A DNA stretch of 64,000 nt from Streptacidiphilus pinicola (GCF_003258295.1 NZ_QKYN01000127.1:1-64000); one strand, 5' to 3'. Shown: positions 8,635-19,202, counted from the stretch's first letter. Notes: a model not told the origin generated them from the letters alone. Made by a program: numbers and translations.

Positions 8635-8667
8635 GGCCGCGCATCTTGGGATACGAGATACGCGGCC
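8635..8667 (-). terminator. Terminator of ilvE
   Basis: Arms at 8635-8647 and 8655-8667 pair over 12 positions with one G-U wobble when read as minus-strand RNA (on the plus strand the same pair is a C-A mismatch), so it works in the ilvE direction. It starts 20 bases after the ilvE stop codon. Confidence 0.65.
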
Positions 8668-8686
8668 GTCCTCGTAGTCGGCGGGG

Positions 8687-9784
8687 TCAGACGATCGGGT
8701 GCATCCAGCCGTGGGTGTCCTCGCGCCGACCGGTCTGCAGCGCCAGCAGGGTCTCGCGCAGCTTCATGGTGACCGGGCCGGGCTTGCCGTCGCCGACCTG
8801 CCAGTCGCCACGGGCGGACTTGACCGAGCCGACCGGGGTGATCACGGCGGCGGTGCCGCAGGCGAAGACCTCGGTGAGCGCGCCGGAGGCGTTGCCCTCG
8901 CGCCACTCGTCGGTGGAGATCTTCCGCTCCTCGGTGGCGTAGCCGAGGTCGCCGGCGATGGAGAGCAGCGAGTCGCGGGTGATGCCGGGCAGCAGCGAGC
9001 CGGACAGCTCGGGGGTGACGACCTTCGCGTTCTCGCCCTCGCCGAAGACGAAGTAGAGGTTCATGCCGCCCATCTCCTCGATCCAGCGGCGCTCCACGGC
9101 GTCCAGCCAGACCACCTGGTCGCAGCCCTGCTCGGCGGCCTGGGCCTGGGCGACCAGCGACGCGGCGTAGTTGCCGGCGCACTTGGCCGCGCCGGTCCCG
9201 CCGGGGGCGGCACGGACGTACTCCTCGGAGATCCACACCGAGACCGGCTTGACGCCGCCGGGGAAGTAGGCGCCGGCCGGGGAGGCGATCAGCATGAAGA
9301 GGTACTCGTTGGCCGGACGCACGCCCAGGCCCACCTCGGTGGCGAACATGAAGGGGCGCAGGTAGAGGCTGGCCTCCTCCTGGGTCGGCACCCACGCCTG
9401 GTCCTGGTTGACCAGGGCCTCGACGGCGCCGACGAACAGCTCCTCGGGCAGCTCCGGCATGGCCAGGCGCGCGGCGGAGGCCTGGAAGCGGCGGGCGTTG
9501 GCCTCGGGACGGAAGGTCTGGATCCGACCGTCGGCGGTGCGGTACGCCTTCAGGCCCTCGAAGATCGACTGACCGTAGTGGATGGTCATGTTGGCGGGGT
9601 CGATCTCCAGCGGGCCGTAGGGCACCAGCTGCGCGTCGTGCCAGCCCCGGCCCTCGGTCCAGCGGATGGTCACCATGTTGTCGGTGAAGAAGCGACCGAA
9701 GCCGGGAGAGGCCAGGCGGGCCTCCCGCTCGACGGCGGGAAGCGGGTGAGCCGAGGGCTTGAGCTCGATAGAGAGGGAGGTCAT
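8687..9784 (-). CDS. ilvE: Branched-chain amino acid aminotransferase
   Basis: 365-residue fold-type IV PLP enzyme that interconverts Leu, Ile and Val with their 2-keto acids. The PLP lysine is in [15 protein letters not shown]. The core block [13 protein letters not shown] and the C-terminal [15 protein letters not shown] are typical of class I/II bacterial IlvE. ATG 9784 with GAAGGA upstream is the start; the open frame runs further, to 9904, without family similarity. It lies between leuB (upstream, own terminator) and cimA (downstream, own leader), so the three BCAA genes are probably separate transcription units. Confidence 0.96.
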   Translation of the reverse strand: MTSLSIELKPSAHPLPAVEREARLASPGFGRFFTDNMVTIRWTEGRGWHDAQLVPYGPLEIDPANMTIHYGQSIFEGLKAYRTADGRIQTFRPEANARRFQASAARLAMPELPEELFVGAVEALVNQDQAWVPTQEEASLYLRPFMFATEVGLGVRPANEYLFMLIASPAGAYFPGGVKPVSVWISEEYVRAAPGGTGAAKCAGNYAASLVAQAQAAEQGCDQVVWLDAVERRWIEEMGGMNLYFVFGEGENAKVVTPELSGSLLPGITRDSLLSIAGDLGYATEERKISTDEWREGNASGALTEVFACGTAAVITPVGSVKSARGDWQVGDGKPGPVTMKLRETLLALQTGRREDTHGWMHPIV

Positions 9785-9910
9785 CGACGTTTGTCCTTCA
9801 CCGTGTCGTCTGGTCGGGGTGCTCGGCGGGGGCGAGTCCCCACGGTCGATAGTCGCACCGATCGGGTTGCGAGCGACAGCCAGGTGGTGTGGTGAGGAGC
9901 GCAAACGCGC

Positions 9911-9938
9911 AGCACCGGGCCGTCGCCGGCCCGGTGCT
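9911..9938 (-). terminator. Terminator of leuB
   Basis: Perfect 11-base inverted repeat, AGCACCGGGCC with GGCCCGGTGCT, loop of 6, beginning 28 bases downstream of the leuB stop. It has no U tract, as is common in high-GC actinomycetes. Confidence 0.75.
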
Positions 9939-9965
9939 GTGGTTGAGGCAGAGGGAGCCGGCGGG

Positions 9966-11012
9966 TCAGCCGGCTACTCGGGCGGCGAGCGCGTCGCCGA
10001 TCTCCGAGGTGCTGCGCGGCGCCGCGAGGGCGGCGCGCTCGGCCAGGTCGGCGGCGACGGCCACCTCGATCTTCGCGGCCTCCGCGGCGTAGCCGAGGTG
10101 GCCCAGCAGCATGGCGACCGACAGGATCGTGGCCGTCGGGTCGGCCTTGCCCTGGCCGGCGATGTCCGGGGCGGAGCCGTGGACCGGCTCGAACATGGAC
10201 GGGAAGGCGCCGGAGGGGTTGATGTTGCCCGAGGCGGCCAGGCCGATGCCGCCGGTGACGGCCGCGGCGAGGTCGGTCAGGATGTCGCCGAAGAGGTTGT
10301 CGGTGACGATCACGTCGAAGCGCTCGGGCTGGGTGACGAAGAAGATCGTCGCCGCGTCGACGTGCAGGTAGTCGGTGGCGACCTCGGGGTACTCGGCGGC
10401 GACCGCGTCGAAGATCCGCTTCCACAGGTGACCGGCGTGGACCAGCACGTTGTTCTTGTGGACCAGCGTCAGCTTCTTGCGCGGGCGCGCCTGCGCGCGG
10501 GCGAAGGCGTCGCGGACGACGCGCTCGATGCCGAACGCCGTGTTGAGGCTGACCTCGGTGGCGATCTCCTGGTCGGTGCCGGTGCGCAGCGAGCCGCCGT
10601 TGCCGACGTAGGGGCCCTCGGTGCCCTCGCGGACCACGACGAAGTCGATGTCCGGGTTCCCCGCCAGCGGGGAGGCGACGCCGGGGAAGAGCTTGCCCGG
10701 GCGCAGGTTCACGTGGTGGTCGAAGGCGAAGCGCAGCTTCAGCAGCAGCCCGCGCTCCAGCACCCCGGAGGGAACGGACGGGTCGCCGATGGCACCCAGC
10801 AGGATCGCGTCGGCGCCCTTGAGCTCCTCCAGCACGCTGTCCGGCAGGGTCTCGCCGGTCGCGTGGTAGCGGCGCGCACCGAGGTCGTACTCGGCGGTCT
10901 CCACCTTCACGTCGGCGGGGAGGGCCGAGGTAAGGACCTTCAGCCCTTCGGCCACGACCTCCTGGCCGATACCGTCACCAGGGATCACTGCGAGGCGGAG
11001 AGTGCGAGACAT
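9966..11012 (-). CDS. leuB: 3-isopropylmalate dehydrogenase
   Basis: 348-residue NAD-dependent decarboxylating dehydrogenase of leucine synthesis, converting 3-isopropylmalate to 2-oxoisocaproate. It opens with [15 protein letters not shown]; substrate arginines lie in [38 protein letters not shown] and [20 protein letters not shown] are the metal and NAD regions. ATG 11012 gives the usual short N-terminus MSRTLRLAV; an in-frame ATG at 11024 and an open frame to 11039 also exist. It is the first gene of the minus-strand BCAA group, transcribed divergently from the PIG-L gene. Confidence 0.96.
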   Translation of the reverse strand: MSRTLRLAVIPGDGIGQEVVAEGLKVLTSALPADVKVETAEYDLGARRYHATGETLPDSVLEELKGADAILLGAIGDPSVPSGVLERGLLLKLRFAFDHHVNLRPGKLFPGVASPLAGNPDIDFVVVREGTEGPYVGNGGSLRTGTDQEIATEVSLNTAFGIERVVRDAFARAQARPRKKLTLVHKNNVLVHAGHLWKRIFDAVAAEYPEVATDYLHVDAATIFFVTQPERFDVIVTDNLFGDILTDLAAAVTGGIGLAASGNINPSGAFPSMFEPVHGSAPDIAGQGKADPTATILSVAMLLGHLGYAAEAAKIEVAVAADLAERAALAAPRSTSEIGDALAARVAG

Positions 11013-11245
11013 GTCGTCGACCATACTCCGCGCGTCCATCAGCTGACATCGACTGTCCGCGATACGGACCGCGCGGAGGCACGGAACCAGAACGTGTTCC
11101 TGGGCGTCCTTCCGGTGAACACCGCGTAAGGGGCGAAGAAACCTGCTCTTACCGCATGCTCTTGCACGTCTGGTCTATCGTGCAGCGGCAACCTTTAGGC
11201 AAGACGAGCGACACCCAAGCCGGAGTTGGTAGGGCTCCCCCCGCG

Positions 11246-13486
11246 ATGAGGAACATTCAGGAGATGGCACCCATCACCCGCCGTCAGGCTCTGTGGCTGA
11301 CCGGCGGCGCCGCCGCCACGGTGCTGGGGGCCGCGGGGGTGTGGCAGCTGATGCCCTCTGACTCGAGCCCCACGGACAACTCCGGCGGTGGCACCGGGAC
11401 CGCCCAGAAGGCCGGGGATCTGCACGCCGCGTCCTATGTGCACGTGATCGCGCACGCGGACGACGGCCTCTTCTTCCACAACCCCGATCTGCGGCTCGCG
11501 ATAGCCTCCGGCGCGCCCGCCGTCACCGTCTGCCTCACCGGCGGCGAGTCCGACGGCGTGAACGAGCCGCTGATCCTGCGCCGCAAGGACAAGGGGAAGA
11601 AGTTCCCGTCCAACCGCGCGAACTTCGTCCGGGCCCGGATGAACGGCCTGCGCGCCGCCCACGCCTACATGGCGACCGGCCGCTGGGACGCCCCCTGGAC
11701 GATCGACACCGAGGAGCTGGTCCCCGGCTTCCAGGTCGAGAAGAACACGCTGCGGGACTTCCCGAACGTCAAGATCTACTGGATGGAGCTGCAGGAGGCG
11801 CGGGCGCTGGTCGCCCCGCGACCGGTCAGCCTGCGCGGCCTCTGGGTCGGTGCCACGGCGACCCTGCCCACCCTGCTCCCCACCGAGAGCCCGGTCGAGG
11901 GCCAGTACGCCTACAGCCGGCAGAACCTGATCGACAGCCTGGTCAGGATCTTCAGCCAGTACAACCCCACCGTGGTGCGCACCCTGGACCCGAGCCCGAT
12001 CCACCGGCCGGCCCAGGACCCGAACTTCGACAACGGCAAGGGCGGGCCCCCGGTGCCGTCACTGCGGCTCCCGGAGTACCTGGACCACCAGGACCACACC
12101 TACGCCACCTACTTCGCCCAGCAGGCGCTCAACGAGTTCTGGGCGGCGGCGAAGACCACCCAGCACACCTCGGTCGAGCACTACCGCGGCTACATCAACG
12201 CGAACCTGCCCAACAACCTCGGCCCGGTCCTGCTCGGCCCGAAGCAGGAGGCCACCCAGCTGTACTCCTGGAGCGACGACCGCGACTGCGGCGACCCGGC
12301 CGGCTGCGGCGACCTCAAGGTCAGCACCTACGCCAGCGGCCCCTGGTCCCGCTCGACCCGCACCACCGCGCCCGGCTCGACGGACTGGGTCGCGCAGCTG
12401 AGCGACGGCCGCCTGGCCGCGTTCGCCCTGGTGAACGGCGGCGCAGTGGTCTGGACGGAGCGCCGGGCAGGCCAGGACGACTGGAACGAGCCGATCCGGA
12501 TCCCCGGCAACGGCCTCTTCGGCGAGATATCCGCCGTCCGGCGCCCGGACGGCAAACTGACGCTCTTCGCGGTGCGCACGACGCTGGCGCAGGACGCCAC
12601 CAAGCAGTTCCGCGAGGTGGTCACCTGCGCGCAGACCGGCTTCGACGCGCAGCAGGCGCCGACCTTCGGCGCCTGGCAGAGCCTCGGCTCGCCGGAGAAC
12701 GACCCGCTCAAGTCGATCGAGATGGGCTTCCCCTCGGTCCTGGCCGACGGCAACGGCACCATCACCATGGTGGTCCGCAACTGGGCCGGCTCGATCAGCT
12801 ACCGCCAGCAGCCCGCGAACGGCGCCTGGTCCGGCTGGACCTCCGTCGCTCCGCCGCCCGGCTCCGGCCCGGCCCCGAGGCAGCCCTGGGTCGGTGTCCA
12901 GGACGGCCTCGGCCTGGCCGCGACCCCCGACGGCAACCTGCACGTCTTCGGCGCGGCGACCACCGCCGTGGTGCAGTGGTCGACCAACGGTCCGGGGACC
13001 CCGCTGCGACCGGGCCAGCCGACGGGCCTGCCCGCCTCGTGCACCCCGGTCTCCGCGCTGGCCCTGCAGGACGGCACGATCCGGCTGATGTACCGGGAGC
13101 CCAACAGCGCCCAGGTGATCGTCGCGGACCTGCCGCAGGGCAGCCAGAGCTGGCGGGTCACCGACACCCTGGACACCGTCGGCGGCTACGGGCGCGTCGT
13201 CGGCGTCGAGGTGAACCCGAGCAGCACGCCGGGCCTGGTCCTGGCCACCCGGAACAACCTCGGCGGGGTCTCCGTCGCGGCGGCCTCCGGGGTCCCGGCC
13301 AGCTGGGCCGACGGCAACCGGTTCCACGTCCACGTGCCCGGCATCGCCCTGGACGCGAAGGGGCGCGCGGTGGTCGTCGCCCTGGGCTCCGACGGGACGC
13401 TGAGCTCGATCCGCAAGACCAGGGCGAGCGCCGACTCGCCGCTGACCCAGTGGCCCACCGCCGCACCGATCAGTCATTCGAATTGA
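11246..13486 (+). CDS. Exported PIG-L (LmbE-type) deacetylase with C-terminal propeller-like domain
   Basis: About 746 residues. The N-terminus carries a twin-arginine-like signal (TRRQALW followed by a hydrophobic stretch), so export by Tat and possibly retention by an anchor is likely. The PIG-L domain begins with HVIAHADDGLFFHNPDL, the zinc-binding AHxDD motif of N-acetylglucosaminyl deacetylases, and continues to about residue 330. The C-terminal 400 residues contain repeated W/DG blocks like a beta-propeller or lectin-like domain. I chose ATG 11246; ATG 11264 and the open frame from 11156 are alternatives. It heads a plus-strand group of sugar-related membrane genes, so a sugar N-deacetylase acting on a surface glycan is a reasonable inference. 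Confidence 0.82.
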   Translation: MRNIQEMAPITRRQALWLTGGAAATVLGAAGVWQLMPSDSSPTDNSGGGTGTAQKAGDLHAASYVHVIAHADDGLFFHNPDLRLAIASGAPAVTVCLTGGESDGVNEPLILRRKDKGKKFPSNRANFVRARMNGLRAAHAYMATGRWDAPWTIDTEELVPGFQVEKNTLRDFPNVKIYWMELQEARALVAPRPVSLRGLWVGATATLPTLLPTESPVEGQYAYSRQNLIDSLVRIFSQYNPTVVRTLDPSPIHRPAQDPNFDNGKGGPPVPSLRLPEYLDHQDHTYATYFAQQALNEFWAAAKTTQHTSVEHYRGYINANLPNNLGPVLLGPKQEATQLYSWSDDRDCGDPAGCGDLKVSTYASGPWSRSTRTTAPGSTDWVAQLSDGRLAAFALVNGGAVVWTERRAGQDDWNEPIRIPGNGLFGEISAVRRPDGKLTLFAVRTTLAQDATKQFREVVTCAQTGFDAQQAPTFGAWQSLGSPENDPLKSIEMGFPSVLADGNGTITMVVRNWAGSISYRQQPANGAWSGWTSVAPPPGSGPAPRQPWVGVQDGLGLAATPDGNLHVFGAATTAVVQWSTNGPGTPLRPGQPTGLPASCTPVSALALQDGTIRLMYREPNSAQVIVADLPQGSQSWRVTDTLDTVGGYGRVVGVEVNPSSTPGLVLATRNNLGGVSVAAASGVPASWADGNRFHVHVPGIALDAKGRAVVVALGSDGTLSSIRKTRASADSPLTQWPTAAPISHSN

Positions 13487-13580
13487 GCACTCCGGTAGGC
13501 TTCGGAGTTCGGCCCGTGAGCGCGCGCCGTCGGCGTGTCGCCCACACCCGTGTCAAGCGCAGGAAGCAGGTAGGCAAGAG

Positions 13581-16184
13581 GTGTCCGCCACCGCCGATTC
13601 CACGACCGAGGCGAGCGGCATAACGGGAGCGCCCGACGCGGCGACCTCCCCCGTGCCGACGCTGCGGCCCCGGACGGAGCTGCTGGCCGGTCTGCTGGCC
13701 GCGGTTCTCGCCATGCTCGCCTACTGCGTCGCCATGGCCGCCCGCGGCACCTACCCCTTCGGCTCGCGCGGCCGCGCGATCAACGACCTGGGCAACCAGT
13801 TCGTGCCGTTCCACGCCCACCTGTGGGACCTGGCGCACGGCGCCGCCCCCGGCGACCTCTTCTACAACTGGAACAGCGCCTTCGGCGTGCCGTTCCTGGG
13901 CGACGCCTTCACCTACCTGGCCAACCCGTTCTCGTGGCTGACCGTCGTCTTCCCGCGCGACATGGTGGACCTGCCGGTCTTCCTCACCACGCTGCTGAGC
14001 ATCGGGCTCGGCACCGGGCTGATGACGCACTACCTGGGGCGCCTGCGTCCCGGCTCGCCGTGGCTGCGGGCGCTGCTGGCCGTCGGCTTCGGCCTGTGCG
14101 CCTGGGCCGTCAACGACGCCTCCCCCGACCCGATGTGGTGCTGGGGCCTGGTCTCGGTGCCGCTGATCGGCATCGCGGCGGACTGGGCGCTGCAGGGCCG
14201 CCGCTGGGTGCTGGGCTCGCTGGCGGTCGCGCTGTGCTGGTTCGGCAACTTCTACACCGCGGCGATGGCCACCCTGGCGATCGGCCTGGTCACTCTCGTC
14301 CGCGTCTTCCTGCGCGACGAGGACCGCCGGGCGAAACTGCTGGGCCTGGCGCGGGCCGCCGGGATGGTCGTGGTCGGCGTGGCGCTGGCCGCGCCGGTGC
14401 TGCTGGTCTCGCTGAACGCCAGCAAGTCCGCGGCACCGATGCCGGACACCACGCTGAAGATGACGTCGATCGTCGACCAGGTCGCCATGCTGCTGCCGGC
14501 CTCGCGCTACAGCACCTCGGTGCCGAACATCGCGGTCGGCATGCTCGGGCTGATCCTGCTGCTGACCTTCCCGTTCGTCCGGCGCGTGCCGGTGCGCGAG
14601 CGGGTGGCCTGGCTGGTCATGCTCGCCGTGACCTGGGCCTCGATGATGCTCCCCGCCACGCTGATCCTCTGGCAGGGCGGCGCGAAGCCGAACGGCAGCC
14701 CGTTCCGTGACGTCTTCGTCTTCAGCGCGATGACGATCATGGTGGCCTGGCTGGCGCTGAGCCGCCGCCCTCAGCCCAGGGAACTGCTGGGCGGCACCGG
14801 CCTGCTGCTCGTGGTGGTGCTCTGCGCGGCCTTCGGCCCGGTCTCGCAGCACCACGGCTCGCAGGAGTACGTGTGGATCACGCTGGCCCTGTGCGGCGCG
14901 CTGACCCTCGGCGGACTGCTGGCGCTCAACTTCACCCGCGGCAAGACCGGCCCGACCCGCGCCGTCGGCGCGGTGCTGGCGTTCTCCGTCCTCGCCTGCG
15001 GCACGCTGTCCGTCTACGCCATCGACACGCTGCGCGACCGGGACCGGCCCTTCTTCACTCCGCACGCCACCGTGAACAGCCAGACCAAGGCGGCCAGGGC
15101 GGCACTCGCGGCCACCAACGACTTCCCGGTCTCACGGACCGACCCCGGCCCGCACCTGTTCGTCAACAACGACTCCGAGCTGCTGAACGGCCAGGGCGCC
15201 GACTACTACAGCAGCTACACCCCGCAGCAGACCGCCGAGGCCCTCGGCGCGCTGGGCTTCCCGTACACGATGGCCGGCCGGCACGTCTTCAGCCCGTCCG
15301 ACCCGGCCTCGCGCGCGATCTTCGGCATCACCTCCTACCTGGAGACCGACAAGACGAACCCGAACGGCTTCGTCCAGCGGCACCAGGCGGCCTCGCCGCT
15401 GCTCACCGTGCACGGCGCCGCGCCGGCCGGCAAGGCGGCGGTCAACCCCTTCGCCAAGATGAACGACCTGCTCGGCGCGGACGTGTGGACCGTCCCCACG
15501 CTGACGCAGACCCGCGGCCCGGCGGCGACCCAGCACGCCGACGGCAGCATCACCGTGCCCGCGCACGCCAAGGGCTCCGCCTTCCCGACCTTCACCGCCA
15601 CCGGCTGCACCGTCGGCGCCCCGGTCTACGTCAACACCGCCTTCGCCGCCGGCACCCTCCAGGTGAACGGCCAGACGGCGGACCTGGCCGGCACCTACCC
15701 GATGACCAAGGCGGGCCTGCGCCAGGTCGGCACCGTCGGCGCCGACGGGAAGATCTCGCTGGCGCTCGGCTCGTTCAAGGAGCAGAAGCTCCCCGCGGGC
15801 GTGCTGGGCTGCCTGGACACGGGCAGGCTCGACGGCGCCGTCGCCGCACAGAAGGCCGCCGCGCCGACCGACCTCAAGGTCGGCGGGCACGGCTTCAGCG
15901 CCACGCTCCCCAGTGGCAGCACCGGCTACGCGGTCATGGCCACCACCGTGCGCGACGGCTGGAGCTGCACGGTCGACGGACGCAGCGTCAAGCCGGTCGA
16001 CTACGACGGCCTCTTCGGGATCCCGCTGGGAGCCCACGGGGCCAAGAACCTCTCCTGCTCGTACACTCCCCCCGGGCTCAAGTCCGGCCTCGCCGGCACC
16101 GGCGTGGGTCTGCTCGGGCTGCTCTCCCTGCCCGGCTACGCCTGGCTCCGTCGCCGCTCCACTCTCCCCCGCGCCCGCGCCTGA
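13581..16184 (+). CDS. YfhO family multi-spanning membrane protein
   Basis: 867 residues. After a short Thr/Ala-rich N-terminus there are about a dozen transmembrane helices (residues about 30-480), then a soluble extracytoplasmic part of 330 residues, and a last helix before the basic tail WLRRRSTLPRARA. This layout matches the YfhO family (GT-C-like membrane proteins; Bacillus YfhO glycosylates lipoteichoic acid). The early loop contains RGRAINDLGNQFVPFHAHLW, the expected position of the acidic GT-C residue. GTG 13581 is the start. It is followed 18 bases later by the GtrB gene, so it probably uses polyprenyl-phosphate sugar made by that enzyme. Confidence 0.82.
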   Translation: MSATADSTTEASGITGAPDAATSPVPTLRPRTELLAGLLAAVLAMLAYCVAMAARGTYPFGSRGRAINDLGNQFVPFHAHLWDLAHGAAPGDLFYNWNSAFGVPFLGDAFTYLANPFSWLTVVFPRDMVDLPVFLTTLLSIGLGTGLMTHYLGRLRPGSPWLRALLAVGFGLCAWAVNDASPDPMWCWGLVSVPLIGIAADWALQGRRWVLGSLAVALCWFGNFYTAAMATLAIGLVTLVRVFLRDEDRRAKLLGLARAAGMVVVGVALAAPVLLVSLNASKSAAPMPDTTLKMTSIVDQVAMLLPASRYSTSVPNIAVGMLGLILLLTFPFVRRVPVRERVAWLVMLAVTWASMMLPATLILWQGGAKPNGSPFRDVFVFSAMTIMVAWLALSRRPQPRELLGGTGLLLVVVLCAAFGPVSQHHGSQEYVWITLALCGALTLGGLLALNFTRGKTGPTRAVGAVLAFSVLACGTLSVYAIDTLRDRDRPFFTPHATVNSQTKAARAALAATNDFPVSRTDPGPHLFVNNDSELLNGQGADYYSSYTPQQTAEALGALGFPYTMAGRHVFSPSDPASRAIFGITSYLETDKTNPNGFVQRHQAASPLLTVHGAAPAGKAAVNPFAKMNDLLGADVWTVPTLTQTRGPAATQHADGSITVPAHAKGSAFPTFTATGCTVGAPVYVNTAFAAGTLQVNGQTADLAGTYPMTKAGLRQVGTVGADGKISLALGSFKEQKLPAGVLGCLDTGRLDGAVAAQKAAAPTDLKVGGHGFSATLPSGSTGYAVMATTVRDGWSCTVDGRSVKPVDYDGLFGIPLGAHGAKNLSCSYTPPGLKSGLAGTGVGLLGLLSLPGYAWLRRRSTLPRARA

Positions 16185-16202
16185 TCCGACCCGGAATCGC
16201 CC

Positions 16203-17141
16203 ATGAGACTGTCGATCGTCGTCCCCTGCTACAACGAGGAAGCCGTCCTCGCGCTGTTCGACGCCAAGATCCGGGAGACGCTCGACGAGCTGCCGCTCGA
16301 GTACGAGCTCTGCTACGTCGACGACGGCAGCCGTGACGGGACCCTGAACCAGCTGCGGATGCTGGCCAAGGACAACCCGGAAACCACCAAGTACGTCTCC
16401 TTCAGCCGCAACTTCGGCAAGGAGGCCGGCATGCTGGCCGGCCTGAAGGAGTCCACCGGCGACGCCGTCGTGCTGATGGACGCCGACCTGCAGCACCCGC
16501 CGGCGCTGATCCCGCGGATGCTGGAGCTCTACCAGCACGGCCACGACCAGGTCATCGCGCGGCGCTCCCGCGAGGGCGACAAGTTCGTCCGGACCGTGTT
16601 CAGCAAGCTCTACTACCGCCTGATCAACCGCGTGGTCGACGTCGAGCTGACGGACGGCGTGGGCGACTTCCGTCTGCTGTCGCGTCAGGCCGTGGACGCG
16701 CTGCTGTCGCTGCAGGAGTACAACCGCTTCTCCAAGGGCCTGTTCTCCTGGATCGGCTTCGACACCGTCACCTTCGACTACAAGAACGCGAGCCGCGAGG
16801 CGGGCGAGACCAAGTGGCGCTTCAGCTCGCTGCTGAACTACGCCATCGACGGTCTGATCTCCTTCAACAACCGCCCGCTGCGTCTGGGCATCCACGTAGG
16901 CCTGCTGCTGACCGCGCTCGCGGCGGCCTACGCGGCGATCATCACCATCCTGGCCATCGTCAACGGGATCACCGCGCCGGGGTATGTCACCCTGATCGTG
17001 GCGATCGTCGGCCTCGGCGGCCTGCAGATGGCCATGATCGGCCTGGTCGGCGAGTACATCGGCCGGATCTACTACGAGACGAAGCGACGCCCGCACTACC
17101 TGGTCAAGGAGCGCGCGGGGGATCGGCTGGACCGGCGGTGA
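16203..17141 (+). CDS. Polyprenyl-phosphate glycosyltransferase, GtrB/DPM1-like (GT2)
   Basis: 312 residues. The GT2 catalytic domain has VPCYNEE, DDGSRDGT and DADLQHPP (DxD metal site) in the first 110 residues, and QEYNRFSKGLFSWIGF in the acceptor region. Two C-terminal transmembrane helices (about 223-250 and 260-285) end in the GtrB-type block EYIGRIYYETKRRPHYLVKE. The enzyme transfers a hexose from a nucleotide sugar to undecaprenyl (or polyprenyl) phosphate on the cytoplasmic face. Its stop overlaps the start of the GtrA gene, the usual partner flippase. Confidence 0.92.
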   Translation: MRLSIVVPCYNEEAVLALFDAKIRETLDELPLEYELCYVDDGSRDGTLNQLRMLAKDNPETTKYVSFSRNFGKEAGMLAGLKESTGDAVVLMDADLQHPPALIPRMLELYQHGHDQVIARRSREGDKFVRTVFSKLYYRLINRVVDVELTDGVGDFRLLSRQAVDALLSLQEYNRFSKGLFSWIGFDTVTFDYKNASREAGETKWRFSSLLNYAIDGLISFNNRPLRLGIHVGLLLTALAAAYAAIITILAIVNGITAPGYVTLIVAIVGLGGLQMAMIGLVGEYIGRIYYETKRRPHYLVKERAGDRLDRR

Positions 17142-17539
17142 CGACCTTGACCACGGCGCGCGTGGACCGCAAGGACCTCTGGCAGATCATCAAGTTCGGC
17201 ATGGTCGGCGGCGTCAACACGGCCACCTTCTACGGCTGCTACCTGCTGCTGCACCCGCACATGCCGTACTTCCTGGCCTACACGCTGGCGTTCGTGATCA
17301 GCATGGTCGGCTCGTTCTTCATGAACACCTACTTCACCTACCGGACCAAGCCGACCTGGGCGAAGTTCATCCGCTTCCCGCTGACCAACATCACCAACTA
17401 CGTGATCACCAGCGTCGGGACGGTCGCGCTGGTCAGCGGCGTCGGCATGAACAACAAGATCGCGCCGCTGGTCGCGGCCGTCGTGGCGATCCCGTTCACC
17501 TTCGTGCTGTCCCGGAAGATCCTCACGAGGACGGCATGA
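17138..17539 (+). CDS. GtrA family membrane protein (putative lipid-linked sugar flippase)
   Basis: 133 residues with four transmembrane helices and the GtrA signature: IIKFGMVGGVNTATFYG in helix 1 and FVLSRKI at the C-terminus. GTG 17138 overlaps the GtrB stop (GTGA), which fixes the start and implies translational coupling. GtrA proteins are thought to flip polyprenyl-phosphate-linked sugars across the membrane. The 3' end overlaps the next gene by four bases (ATGA). Confidence 0.9.
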   Translation: MTTLTTARVDRKDLWQIIKFGMVGGVNTATFYGCYLLLHPHMPYFLAYTLAFVISMVGSFFMNTYFTYRTKPTWAKFIRFPLTNITNYVITSVGTVALVSGVGMNNKIAPLVAAVVAIPFTFVLSRKILTRTA

Positions 17540-19131
17540 CACAGCAGGTCGAAGCCGGGTCCATAGCCACCGGCGGGACCCGGCCCGGGAGTGCGGCCAC
17601 GGCCGGGGCGAGGCGCCTGGCGACCGTACCGGTCTGGGTCTGGCCCGCCGCGCTGACCCTGGTGCTGACGCTCTGGCAGATCGGCCGGCCGCAGCTGTGG
17701 CGGGACGAGAACGCCACCTGGAGCGGGGTGAGCCGCAGCTTCGGCGAGCTGCTGCACCTGCTCGGCAACGTGGACGCGTCCACCGGCGCCTACTATCTGG
17801 TGCTGCACACCTGGACGCAGGCCTTCGGGCTCTCCGCCGTCGCCATGCGGGTCCCGTCCGCGCTGTTCATGACCGTGGCCGCCGGGGCCGTCGCCTGCGT
17901 CGGCCGCCGCCTCTTCGGCGGCGCGGCCGGCCTGTCCGCCGGTGTGCTCTTCGCCCTGCTGCCCACCGTCTCGCGCTACGGCCAGGAGGCACGCGCCTAC
18001 GCGCTCGTCGTCATGGCCGCGGCTCTGGCGACGCTGCTCCTGCTGCGCGCCCTGGAGCGCCCCGGCGTCACCCGCTGGGCCCTGTACGGGGTGGCGGCGG
18101 CACTCACGGGCGCCGCGCACCTGGTGGCGCTCACGGCGCTGCTCGGCCACGCCGCCGCGGTGCTGCTGCACGTGCGCCGCACCCGCTCGTGGAAGCCCGC
18201 CGTGGGCTTCGGCGTCACCGTGGCCTGCGTGGCCGCCGCGCTCTCCCCGCTGCTGCTGCTCAGCCACGCGCAGGTCGGCCGGCAGCTCTACTGGGTGCAC
18301 CACCCCGACCTCACCCGCCCGTGGTCCACCTTCGGCGGCCTGGCCCAGGCCCTGGTCGGCTCGACCGCCGGGGCCGTGGTGCTCGCACTGTTCGTCCTGG
18401 CCGGGCTCTGCGTGGTCCGCGGGCGGGGCCCGGCACCGGCCGTCGCCGCCGCCGGTGCGGTGCTGCCGATCCTGGCCGTGGTGGTGGTGTCGGAGTTCGG
18501 CACCTCCTACTTCCTGGCCCGGTACCTGCTCTTCACGCTGCCCTGCTGGGCGGTTCTGGCCGGGGCCGGCCTCGCCGAGATCGGCCGCCGGGCGGCCCGC
18601 CCGCTGCCCGCCCTGGCAGGCCGGCGCGGGGTGGCCCTGGTCGCCGCCTGCGGCCTGGCACTGACCGGTGCGGTCACCCTGCACGACCAGCACGAGCTGC
18701 GCGGCTTCCGGGCCCACGAGTGGATCAGCTACCCGCTGCGGCCGCTGGACACCTACTTCTCCTACCAGGGCGCCGCGAACACGATCCTCGCCCACGCGCG
18801 CCCGGGGGACGGCCTGGTGTACGTGGCCTACTGGGGCGACATGATCGACCTGGGCGTGGACTACTACCTCGGCTCCCACGAGAGCTCGCTCGACCAGTTC
18901 TTCATGGCCCGCACCCCGCAGGCGAACGGCACCTACCGGCCGACCTACTGCAAGAACCCGGCCACCTGCGTCACGGGCGCCCCCGACCGCGTCTGGCTGG
19001 TCCGCCAGACGTCCGGCTTCACCCACCCCGGCGTTCCGTTCGACGCGCAGCTGGCGGTGCTGAAGCAGCAGTACCGGGTGGTGCACACCTACCGCCTGTC
19101 CCGGGTGGACGTCACGCTGCTGCAGCGCTGA
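17536..19131 (+). CDS. GT39-type polyprenyl-sugar-dependent membrane glycosyltransferase
   Basis: 531 residues with about ten or more transmembrane helices, rich in Leu/Ala. The first periplasmic loop contains WRDENATW, the acidic pair expected for the catalytic site of GT-C enzymes (PMT/ArnT-like). QEARAYAL and FGTSYFLARYLLF are further family-like blocks, and an extracytoplasmic C-terminal region holds a C...C pair (YCKNPATC). It starts at ATG 17536, overlapping GtrA. It probably transfers the flipped sugar onto a surface polymer or protein; the acceptor is unknown. Confidence 0.85.
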   Translation: MTQQVEAGSIATGGTRPGSAATAGARRLATVPVWVWPAALTLVLTLWQIGRPQLWRDENATWSGVSRSFGELLHLLGNVDASTGAYYLVLHTWTQAFGLSAVAMRVPSALFMTVAAGAVACVGRRLFGGAAGLSAGVLFALLPTVSRYGQEARAYALVVMAAALATLLLLRALERPGVTRWALYGVAAALTGAAHLVALTALLGHAAAVLLHVRRTRSWKPAVGFGVTVACVAAALSPLLLLSHAQVGRQLYWVHHPDLTRPWSTFGGLAQALVGSTAGAVVLALFVLAGLCVVRGRGPAPAVAAAGAVLPILAVVVVSEFGTSYFLARYLLFTLPCWAVLAGAGLAEIGRRAARPLPALAGRRGVALVAACGLALTGAVTLHDQHELRGFRAHEWISYPLRPLDTYFSYQGAANTILAHARPGDGLVYVAYWGDMIDLGVDYYLGSHESSLDQFFMARTPQANGTYRPTYCKNPATCVTGAPDRVWLVRQTSGFTHPGVPFDAQLAVLKQQYRVVHTYRLSRVDVTLLQR

Positions 19132-19202
19132 TTTGGGGCGCAAAACGTACGAATGGGAAGCGGCCGTAAGGTGAACATCCCGATCCGGTATATCGTCTCC
19201 GG